Shown piece after piece: positions 1 to 5,210 of a DNA stretch of 5,669 nucleotides (position 1 is its first letter; every line of letters begins with the position of its first letter). The notes beneath the pieces were generated by a model that was not told the origin of the DNA, searched no databases, and was given only the letters and a program-made list of their open reading frames with translations. The stretch spans positions 1-5,669 of the forward strand of contig JAUXJP010000079.1 of assembly GCA_030624695.1 (NCBI GenBank), in the 5' to 3' direction. This stretch comes from Candidatus Dadabacteria bacterium. Its GTDB lineage: Bacteria > Desulfobacterota_D > UBA1144 > Nemesobacterales > JAJCZQ01. A program made the position numbers and the translations under genes.

Positions 1-1
1 A

Positions 2-208
2 CCGGCTTATCCTGCCAACGACGGAAAACAGACACCTTACCGAAATCATCCGGTGTTTATTGCCCAGCATGCCACAGCAACCTGCTGCAGGGGTTGTATT
101 GAAAAATGGCATAATTTCAAAAAAGGACTGGAACTGGATACGGACCAGAAGGAACGTATTTTAAAAGTTATTAAAAAGTGGCTCGAACTGCAGGTAGCCA
201 GGGGTTAA
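2..208 (+). CDS. DUF4186 family protein, C-terminal part (5' end outside window)
   Basis: The frame is open from the window edge and encodes the last 68 residues of a protein ending at TAA (206-208). It contains the hallmark of the DUF4186 family: PANDGKQTP, then HPVFIAQHATATCC, then RGCIEKWH. This family of small proteins (roughly 110-130 residues, from memory) has no established function, so about half of the protein is visible. Within the fragment, histidines 16, 23 and 37 and cysteines 28, 29 and 32 (numbered from the first visible residue) cluster in the conserved block. A metal-binding or redox role is therefore conceivable, but that is inference. The C-terminal 30 residues are lysine-rich and look helical. 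The stop lies two bases from the stop of the convergent ABM gene, and I see no terminator hairpin between them. The family assignment is firm; the function is unknown. Confidence 0.85.
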   Translation, partial: PAYPANDGKQTPYRNHPVFIAQHATATCCRGCIEKWHNFKKGLELDTDQKERILKVIKKWLELQVARG

Positions 209-210
209 AG

Positions 211-513
211 CTATTTAATTACCTGTTCGTTTGTCACTTCAAAGGTTGTTACCTCTCCCTCACCTTCGATTAATTCTGCAATATTATTTACAAATTCCCC
301 AAAGTAGTGCTTCTGGAAATGTTCATCAAGGTCTTCCTGGCTTTCCCACTTCTCGTAGAACGTAAATAGTGCGGGATTATAAGGGTTTTGAAGAAGTTCG
401 TAATGGATACACCCGTCTTCGCTCCGGGATGGTTCGAGCATTCCCTCCGACATGTTAATAAACTCTTCAATGTATTCGGGATTTAGTTTAAATTTGGCTA
501 TTAGTATCAGCAT
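211..513 (-). CDS. ABM-domain protein (putative quinol monooxygenase, YgiN-like)
   Basis: This 100-residue protein is a complete single antibiotic-biosynthesis-monooxygenase domain, a dimeric ferredoxin-like alpha+beta fold. Visible landmarks are the N-terminal strand MLILIAKFKLNP, the SEDGCIHYEL segment at residues 31-40 (counterpart of the usual PGCxxYEL), the FYEKWES strand at 52-58, and the LDEHFQKHYF helix at 62-71. The length matches the family norm of about 95-105. Members act without metal or flavin on quinones or polyketide-like substrates, or are stress proteins of unknown substrate. Nothing here identifies the substrate. The start is supported by a strong Shine-Dalgarno just upstream. 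The gene is alone on its strand here, divergent from the AGCS transporter and convergent with the DUF4186 gene. Fold assignment is confident; enzymatic activity is only inferred. Confidence 0.88.
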   Translation of the reverse strand: MLILIAKFKLNPEYIEEFINMSEGMLEPSRSEDGCIHYELLQNPYNPALFTFYEKWESQEDLDEHFQKHYFGEFVNNIAELIEGEGEVTTFEVTNEQVIK

Positions 514-596
514 CAGACTCTCCTTATAATTATTTGCCCTTAATTTTATTTTAATTTTCTGATATTGTATACGGATTAATCTTTAATTCCATTGAC
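514..596. other. Divergent intergenic region between ABM and AGCS genes
   Basis: These 83 very AT-rich bases must carry the promoters for both flanking genes, which point away from each other. Apart from the minus-strand ribosome binding site and a GTATAC palindrome at 567-572, I see no hexamer pair good enough to call as a promoter. No SD-like sequence precedes the AGCS ATG at 597 (the preceding bases read TTCCATTGAC). That gene may rely on a non-SD initiation mode. Confidence 0.5.
518..525 (-). promoter_or_regulatory. Shine-Dalgarno of the ABM gene
   Basis: On the minus strand AAGGAGAG lies four bases upstream of the ATG at 513-511. It is the clearest ribosome binding site in the window and fixes the start of the ABM gene. 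Most other starts here have weak sites or none. Confidence 0.75.
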
Positions 597-1940
597 ATGC
601 AAGAGCAAATATTACAGACATTAAACCTTCTTAGCGGATATATTTGGGGTATACCGTTGATTGTACTCCTGCTTGGTACGGGCATATACCTGACCTTTAT
701 TTTAAGGGGCCTTCAGTTTACCACACTTATACCTGCCCTTTATCTTGCACTAATCAAAAGAAATGACCCCAAAGAAACAGAAGGGGATATCTCACATTTC
801 CAGGCACTTATGACTGCACTTGCAGCTACTGTGGGTGTTGGTAATATTGCCGGGGTTGCAACAGCAATAGCTGTTGGAGGGCCCGGTGCAATATTCTGGA
901 TGTGGATTACCGGACTCGTGGGCATGGCAACAAAGTATTCTGAAGCAGTGCTTGCTGTAAAATACCGGAAAAGGGACGCAAACGGAGAAATGATCGGCGG
1001 GCCTATGCACTATATTTCTGAAGGCCTTGGCCTAAAATGGCTGGGTGTATTTTTCGCCATTTCAGCTGCAATTGCTGCATTTGGAATCGGCAATATGGTC
1101 CAGTCCAATTCAGTTGCCGCAGTTTTGACAAATGCCTTTGGAATATCATCATGGGTCACGGGTATTGTAATATGTATTGCCTCCGGACTTGTAATAATCG
1201 GCGGTATAAAAAGTATTGCCAAAGTTACATCTTCGGTAGTCCCTTTTATGATTGTTTTTTATGTGTTGGGGGCTTTATATATCCTGATCCAAAATTTTGC
1301 CATGGTACCGGAAGCATTCAAATTAATTTTTTATCACGCTTTTAGCCCCGTTGCCGCAACCGGTGGTTTCCTTGGGGCTACTATTTCACAGTCAGTACGT
1401 ATGGGAGTTGCCAGGGGCATATTTTCAAATGAGTCGGGGCTTGGTAGTTCCCCGATAGCAGCGGCAGCTGCTAAAACTTCTAATCCGGTCAGGCAGGCAC
1501 TTGTTTCTATGACCCAGACTTTTATTGATACAATAGTGGTCTGTTCATTTACCGGAGTTGTTATAATCTCCACCGGTGTATGGGACAGCGGGAAAACAGG
1601 TGTCGAACTTACTGTACTTGCTTTTGAAAAACATATCCCTCTTGGGGCTGAACTCCTTGCGATAAGCCTGGCGTTCTTTGCTTTTTCCACTATTCTTGGC
1701 TGGTCGTATTACGGGGAAAAAGCGGTACAGTATCTTTTTAAGGAAAAAGCCATAATGCCCTACAGGGCGATATTTACGCTATTTGTATTCATTGGGGCTG
1801 TTGCAAAACTCGAGCTTGTATGGACGTTTGCCGACATTATGAACGGCCTGATGGCATTTCCCAACCTTGTTGGCCTTATCGGTTTATCCAATGTTGTATT
1901 GCTTGAGACAAAAAAATACATAAAAAACGAAATAAATTAA
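597..1940 (+). CDS. Alanine/glycine:cation symporter family protein (AGCS, AlsT-like)
   Basis: This 447-residue polytopic inner-membrane protein belongs to the AGCS family, which couples uptake of alanine, glycine or related small amino acids to Na+ (or H+). Family signatures are intact: TVGVGNIAG at residues 78-86, GGPGAIFWMW at 94-103, GGPMHYI at 134-140, and NESGLGSSPIAAAAAKT at 278-294, followed by PVRQALVSM and FIDTIVVC. About ten or eleven hydrophobic segments are visible, starting at residues 16-36, with no cleavable signal peptide. The length is normal (about 440-500) and no frameshift is seen. The N-terminus beginning just ahead of LNLLSGYIWGIP matches the typical family start. ATG at 597 is therefore preferred although no Shine-Dalgarno precedes it. 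The exact substrate cannot be read from sequence, and the neighbours do not suggest one. The gene ends 155 bp before the co-oriented reductase, so co-transcription is possible but not shown. Confidence 0.93.
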   Translation: MQEQILQTLNLLSGYIWGIPLIVLLLGTGIYLTFILRGLQFTTLIPALYLALIKRNDPKETEGDISHFQALMTALAATVGVGNIAGVATAIAVGGPGAIFWMWITGLVGMATKYSEAVLAVKYRKRDANGEMIGGPMHYISEGLGLKWLGVFFAISAAIAAFGIGNMVQSNSVAAVLTNAFGISSWVTGIVICIASGLVIIGGIKSIAKVTSSVVPFMIVFYVLGALYILIQNFAMVPEAFKLIFYHAFSPVAATGGFLGATISQSVRMGVARGIFSNESGLGSSPIAAAAAKTSNPVRQALVSMTQTFIDTIVVCSFTGVVIISTGVWDSGKTGVELTVLAFEKHIPLGAELLAISLAFFAFSTILGWSYYGEKAVQYLFKEKAIMPYRAIFTLFVFIGAVAKLELVWTFADIMNGLMAFPNLVGLIGLSNVVLLETKKYIKNEIN

Positions 1941-1946
1941 TAATAA

Positions 1947-2000
1947 CCGCTTGATATTACACCCTTTTTTGCTGTAATATATTGTGTAGGGTTCGAGCGG
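1947..2000 (+). repeat. Nested inverted repeats with pseudoknot potential upstream of the reductase
   Basis: Three complementary pairs are visible. ATATTACA (1954-1961) faces TGTAATAT (1973-1980), a perfect 8-bp dyad around an 11-nt loop. CCCT (1962-1965) in that loop can pair with AGGG (1988-1991), giving an H-type pseudoknot topology. CCGCT (1947-1951) can pair with AGCGG (1996-2000) and enclose the whole. The GC-rich stretch 1989-2005 stands out in an otherwise AT-rich spacer. It could be a structured RNA leader, the AGCS 3' end, or a protein-binding dyad. As an intrinsic terminator it is poor, because the T-run lies inside the loop and the bases after the stem are mixed. The pairings are seen directly; the function is unknown. 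Confidence 0.45.
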
Positions 2001-2046
2001 GCTGGAATTTTTGCATATAGTAACTTAATTACTGAACTTAAGAATC

Positions 2047-2059
2047 TTTAATAATTAAA
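2047..2059. repeat. 13-bp AT palindrome upstream of the reductase
   Basis: TTTAAT-A-ATTAAA is a perfect palindrome centred on 2053, 36 bp before the reductase start. Its position would suit an operator or a promoter-proximal element. In such AT-rich spacer sequence a palindrome of only A and T can also arise by chance. Confidence 0.3.
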
Positions 2060-2081
2060 AATAATCGTAATAGCTATGTAT

Positions 2082-2087
2082 AGAGGT
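2082..2087 (+). promoter_or_regulatory. Probable Shine-Dalgarno of the reductase
   Basis: AGAGGT lies eight bases before the ATG at 2096, a suitable spacing. It is a partial match to the consensus and supports this start over the first internal methionine, which is inside the conserved region. Confidence 0.5.
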
Positions 2088-2095
2088 ATATAATT

Positions 2096-4258
2096 ATGGC
2101 CGATGGTTTAGGTGGTGAAAAAACTATTGATAAAATAAACGAAAATCCTTCCAATTTGGTTCGGGATGAATTAGACCTGTTTGATAAAGATGTAAAAAAG
2201 TACAGGTCCGGGCAGATTGGGGATATAAAATTCCAGAAAATCAGGCTTCAGCTGGGCGTATATGCGCAGAGGCAGGAAGGCGTGCAGATGCAGAGGATCA
2301 AGATTCCATACGGTGGGATCAACTCTGAACAGATGAGAAGGCTCTCCGATATCGCGGATAAATATGCAAGCGGCTTTTTTCATCTCACTACACGCCAGGA
2401 CGTGCAGCTTTATTATCTCAAACTCGAAGAAGTCCCCGATATGATGAGAGAGCTGGCAGATGTCGGAATAACGACCAGGGAAGCATGCGGAAATACAGTA
2501 AGGAATGTAACAGCTTCACCAATTACCGGGGCTTCGCCTACTGAAACTTTCGATGTTACGCCTTATGCGGAAGCTTTAAAAAACTTTTTACTAAGAAACC
2601 CTATTTGCCAGAATATGGGCAGAAAATTTAAAATCTGCTTTGAGAGCAACCAGGATATAGACAATGCAGGAATAATGATTCATGACCTGGGATTCAGGGC
2701 AAGAATTAAAGAAACAGACGGTAAAAAGCAAAAAGGTTTTCAGCTATATGTAGGCGGGGGGCTTGGAGCTTCACCATCACTTGGACATCTTTGGAGTGAA
2801 TTTATACCTGTTGAAGAAATGATTCCACTTTCAACTGCCATAATCAGAGTTTTTGACAGGTACGGCGAAAGAAAAGTGAGAATGAAAGCCCGTATGAAGT
2901 TTCTCATAAGGAAACTTGGTATGGACAAATTTAGGGAGCTTGTGGAAGAAGAAAGGTCGAATCTTGAAGTGGACCCGGCCTGGAATGATTTTTTAAACAA
3001 TATTCCCGATCATGAATCAGCTCCTGATAAAGAATTTAATATAAAACAGGTGCCTGAAGGTACCGAAACAGACCCGGAATTTTTAGACTGGAAAAAGAGT
3101 AATGTAAGCCCGGCAGGTGAAGAGGGTTACAATATAGTTAATGTAAGGGTAAGACTTGGAGATGTTCCATCTGATAAAGGAAGAGCATTGGCTGATATAG
3201 TAGATGATATGGCTGATGGTTCCCTGCGGGTAACTATTCAGCAGAATTTTGTTGTCAGGTGGGTTCCCGATAATGCTCTTGCTTCTTTTTATACTGAACT
3301 TAAAAAAATAGAACTGGCTGATCCCGGGGCTAATAGCTTTAGGGACATTACAGCCTGTCCCGGAGCAGATACATGCCGCCTGGGTATTACTTCTGCAAAG
3401 GGACTCGCTACACGCCTTACCGATTTAATGAAAAACGGACTTGGGAAATACAGTGAGTCTGCTAAGGAACTGAGAATAAAAATTTCCGGGTGCCCAAATT
3501 CATGCGCCCAGCATGTAACATCGAATATTGGTTTCCAGGGAGCATCCATAACCAAAGACGGCAGATCCGTGCCGGCAGAAATGCTATTTGTCGGTGGAGG
3601 CCTTTACGGGGATGAATCCAGGCTTGCAAAACCCATTGGTAAAGTCCCCACCAGGAACGCCCCAAAGGTTGTTGCGAGACTTCTTGAAATATACGAAAAA
3701 GAAAAGCAGGGTGATGAGCACTTTGATCTTGTTATGGAAAGATTAGGTGCAAAAGCGATAAAAGAAGAACTAAAGGAATTTAAAAATATACCCGCATATG
3801 AAGATGACCCGGATTTTTATACGGACTGGGGCCATGAATCAGAAGAGTTTGGACTACAACAGGGTGTTAAGGGTGAATGTGCAGGTGCCACGGTAGAGGA
3901 AAAAATACCTACTTTTGCTGATGCCGAAAAGCGCCTTGAACAGGCACAGGCCCTTTTTATTCACGGTGAACATGAGGCAAGCATAAACGAATCTTTCCTT
4001 GCATGTTCTGATAGTGCCCACGTACCTCTTTATACCAAGCTTGTTGACCCGTTTACACCAGAACAGACACTCTGGGAATTTGAGAACCTGGTAGTGAGGA
4101 CCGGCGAAACTGAAGATAAATGGCTAAACATCCACGATAATTTTATTAGTTACAGGCAGGGTGAGCCAACTGCCGAGGGTGCAATAAAGTTTCTTGAAAT
4201 TGCAAAAGAATTTCATGCTGATTGCCAAAAAGTTCAGAAGAATTTAACCGAGAATTAA
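2096..4258 (+). CDS. Siroheme/[4Fe-4S] nitrite or sulfite reductase with HEPN-like C-terminal extension
   Basis: This 720-residue cytoplasmic enzyme belongs to the family that makes six-electron reductions of sulfite to sulfide or nitrite to ammonia. Two pseudo-symmetric halves are seen. The first has the siroheme-contact stretches MQRIKIPYGG (66-74), HLTTRQDVQLYYL (96-108) and CGNTVRNVTASP (131-142), then GRKFKI (175-180) with the lysines expected to bind the anion. The second half follows from about 345. The cluster ligands are complete: C421-x5-C427 in ACPGADTCRLG and C466-x3-C470 in SGCPNSC. VGGGLG-type loops at 219-224 and 499-503 mark the two repeats. The core ends near 560. GECAG at 593-597 and a helical tail at about 605-715 resemble the HEPN-domain extension of Bacteroidota reductases. 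No CysJ-like flavoprotein is adjacent, so a ferredoxin-type donor is plausible. Sulfite cannot be told from nitrite here. In the siroheme signature Asn477 stands where Asp/Glu is usual. Confidence 0.9.
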   Translation: MADGLGGEKTIDKINENPSNLVRDELDLFDKDVKKYRSGQIGDIKFQKIRLQLGVYAQRQEGVQMQRIKIPYGGINSEQMRRLSDIADKYASGFFHLTTRQDVQLYYLKLEEVPDMMRELADVGITTREACGNTVRNVTASPITGASPTETFDVTPYAEALKNFLLRNPICQNMGRKFKICFESNQDIDNAGIMIHDLGFRARIKETDGKKQKGFQLYVGGGLGASPSLGHLWSEFIPVEEMIPLSTAIIRVFDRYGERKVRMKARMKFLIRKLGMDKFRELVEEERSNLEVDPAWNDFLNNIPDHESAPDKEFNIKQVPEGTETDPEFLDWKKSNVSPAGEEGYNIVNVRVRLGDVPSDKGRALADIVDDMADGSLRVTIQQNFVVRWVPDNALASFYTELKKIELADPGANSFRDITACPGADTCRLGITSAKGLATRLTDLMKNGLGKYSESAKELRIKISGCPNSCAQHVTSNIGFQGASITKDGRSVPAEMLFVGGGLYGDESRLAKPIGKVPTRNAPKVVARLLEIYEKEKQGDEHFDLVMERLGAKAIKEELKEFKNIPAYEDDPDFYTDWGHESEEFGLQQGVKGECAGATVEEKIPTFADAEKRLEQAQALFIHGEHEASINESFLACSDSAHVPLYTKLVDPFTPEQTLWEFENLVVRTGETEDKWLNIHDNFISYRQGEPTAEGAIKFLEIAKEFHADCQKVQKNLTEN

Positions 4259-4296
4259 ATTAAAAGTTATTTTTAAGTTTGGTTGTTGCTAATCGT

Positions 4297-4341
4297 AGCT
4301 GGCAGGTGGAACACAGATCCTTCCCTTGTCAGCTCTTTTTT
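4297..4341 (+). terminator. Intrinsic terminator of the reductase gene
   Basis: AGCTGGCA (4297-4304) pairs with TGTCAGCT (4327-4334), eight pairs including one G-U. The stem can be extended inward by GG/CC and by GGA (4308-4310) with TCC (4318-4320) around a 7-nt loop. A C and six T residues (4336-4341) follow directly. It begins 38 bp after the reductase stop. The stop codon and last codons of the convergent DUF2007 gene lie inside its 3' arm and T-run. On the opposite strand no T-run follows the stem, so it should terminate + strand transcription mainly. Confidence 0.75.
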
Positions 4342-4634
4342 GAGAAAATATCGCATACATAACTGATTATACTTTCCAGGGGGGTAGGTTCTTCCTCTTG
4401 TTCCAGTGGTTCAAATTCATCTTCATTCACTATCTTTGAAAGGAGTTCTTTTGCATCTTCGAAATAATCTTCGTGTACGAATATGGGTTTACTATTGAAA
4501 CTTCCCATAGCAACGCCTATATACAATGAACCGAAGTATTCGTTTCTTACGTAATAGGGGAGTTCTGCAAAATCTAGAATGCTTTTTATCACAGCAAGTT
4601 CTGATTCATCCTTGGGAATGTAAAGTTTTTTCAT
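4329..4634 (-). CDS. DUF2007 family protein (putative signal-transducing protein)
   Basis: This 101-residue soluble protein carries the small alpha/beta DUF2007 domain in residues 1-67: MKKLYIPKDESELAVIKSIL, then LPYYVRNEYFGSLY (25-38), then KPIFVHEDYFEDAKELL (49-65). In the family, the 'ELAVIKSILDxAxIPY' helix and the 'V.EDYFEDAKELL' helix are the recognisable parts. The family is described as putative signal-transducing, but its function is not established. Residues 70-84 form an acidic linker rich in Glu and Pro, followed by a short hydrophobic helix-like end (SIISYVCDIF). The ATG overlaps the TGA of the upstream methyltransferase gene in ATGA with no independent SD, so translational coupling is likely. 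The final codons (Ser-Lys-Lys-Ser-stop) are antisense to the reductase terminator. The family call is good; no cellular role can be assigned. Confidence 0.82.
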   Translation of the reverse strand: MKKLYIPKDESELAVIKSILDFAELPYYVRNEYFGSLYIGVAMGSFNSKPIFVHEDYFEDAKELLSKIVNEDEFEPLEQEEEPTPLESIISYVCDIFSKKS

Positions 4635-5140
4635 TTTAATAATTTCAAAGCATTTTCTTCAATACTAATACGCCTTCTTAGTGTAACCAGATTTAATATA
4701 CTAAAAACTATTGCTGTAATATAGCAGGAAAAGATTAGAGGTATGACCGCTATTTCGATAATTACTGCTATGTAGTTAGGATGCCTTATATATTTATACG
4801 GCCCATTAGTGACAAGGTTTAATTCCGGAACAACGAGTATTCTTGTATTCCAATACTTCCCAAGGCTTGCGATTGCCCAGTACCTGATTAATTGTGTAAT
4901 TATAAATACAGCAAAAAGAATGACCGAATAGTTGTTTAATTGCCTGTTTAACAACATTTTTTCTGCAAGAAAGGAAATAAAAAATCCTGCATGTAGCAAT
5001 ACAATGTATTTATATCCTTCCCTGTCATATTCAACAGCTCCTTCTTTTCTTACTATTTGCTCGTTTCTTTTAGCAACAAAGAGTTCAATTTGTCTCTGGA
5101 AAATAAGAAAAATATAAAAGATTATAAAAAGGTAGTTCAT
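4631..5140 (-). CDS. ICMT-like membrane methyltransferase (resembles YpbQ/BpsB alkylpyrone O-methyltransferases)
   Basis: This 169-residue integral membrane protein has about four hydrophobic segments (near residues 1-18, 44-66, 71-93 and 125-153). It has the conserved C-terminal core of isoprenylcysteine carboxyl methyltransferase relatives: LGKYWNTRI (93-101), NGPYKYIRHPNYIAV (112-126) with the His-Pro-Asn-Tyr of the SAM pocket, and a closing ISIEENAL (158-165). The N-terminal pattern, ELFVAKRNE then GAVEY, is typical of the YpbQ/BpsB subgroup that methylates alkylpyrones made by type III polyketide synthases. The length is typical of that subgroup. No polyketide synthase is present here, so the substrate is open; a lipid-like hydroxyl or carboxyl is a reasonable inference. 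It is the first gene of a two-gene unit, with its TGA overlapping the ATG of the DUF2007 gene. No Shine-Dalgarno precedes its ATG at 5140-5138, and the upstream spacer is shared with the divergent ATPase gene. Confidence 0.85.
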   Translation of the reverse strand: MNYLFIIFYIFLIFQRQIELFVAKRNEQIVRKEGAVEYDREGYKYIVLLHAGFFISFLAEKMLLNRQLNNYSVILFAVFIITQLIRYWAIASLGKYWNTRILVVPELNLVTNGPYKYIRHPNYIAVIIEIAVIPLIFSCYITAIVFSILNLVTLRRRISIEENALKLLK

Positions 5141-5161
5141 TTTAGAATTTTAACCATTAAG

Positions 5162-5210
5162 GGTGTAATATGATGTTGAATATATCATAAAATGGTGTAT
5201 AATGATGTTA
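5162..5210 (+). repeat. Imperfect direct repeat upstream of the ATPase gene
   Basis: GGTGTAATATGATGTTG (5162-5178) recurs as GGTGTATAATGATGTTA (5194-5210), 14 of 17 bases identical, 32 bp start to start (about three helical turns). Between them a 6-bp inverted pair is also seen, TATGAT (5169-5174) with ATCATA (5184-5189). The second copy overlaps the predicted -10 element and ends at the ATPase start codon. A repressor or autoregulatory binding site is a reasonable inference. Confidence 0.5.
5176..5203 (+). promoter_or_regulatory. Sigma70-like promoter for the ATPase gene
   Basis: TTGAAT (5176-5181) and a perfect TATAAT (5198-5203) are separated by 16 bp. Transcription would be expected to begin near 5209-5211, that is at the ATG at 5210, giving a leaderless mRNA. 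This agrees with the absence of any SD before that ATG. It is less like the TTTG/TAnnTTTG promoters typical of Bacteroidota, and the region is AT-rich, so chance is not excluded. Confidence 0.45.

Noticed and set aside
1037..1345. A 102-codon + strand frame inside the AGCS gene
   Set aside because: It is an out-of-frame shadow of a real gene with an implausible Cys- and Phe-rich product and no start signal.
1334..1690. A 118-codon open frame on the minus strand within the AGCS gene
   Set aside because: It lies wholly antisense to a well-conserved transporter, has no recognisable domain, and its composition looks like the complement of membrane-helix codons.
1954..1980. The 8-bp dyad as an intrinsic terminator for the AGCS gene
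   Set aside because: The stem is almost all A-U, the T-run is in the loop, and no T-tract follows the 3' arm.
1987..2003. GGTTCGAG resembling a tRNA T-loop
   Set aside because: The flanking bases do not make the 5-bp T-stem, and no anticodon arm or acceptor stem is found around it.
4711..4723. TTGCTGTAATATA, identical to 1969-1981, as a further copy of the shared regulatory word
   Set aside because: It lies inside the methyltransferase coding sequence, where codons for Tyr-Ile-Thr-Ala explain it, so a chance match is more likely.
5192..5209. ATG at 5192 as the start of the ATPase
   Set aside because: The extra six codons overlap the TATAAT element and the second direct repeat and add nothing resembling the family N-terminus. 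The ATG at 5210 is preferred.
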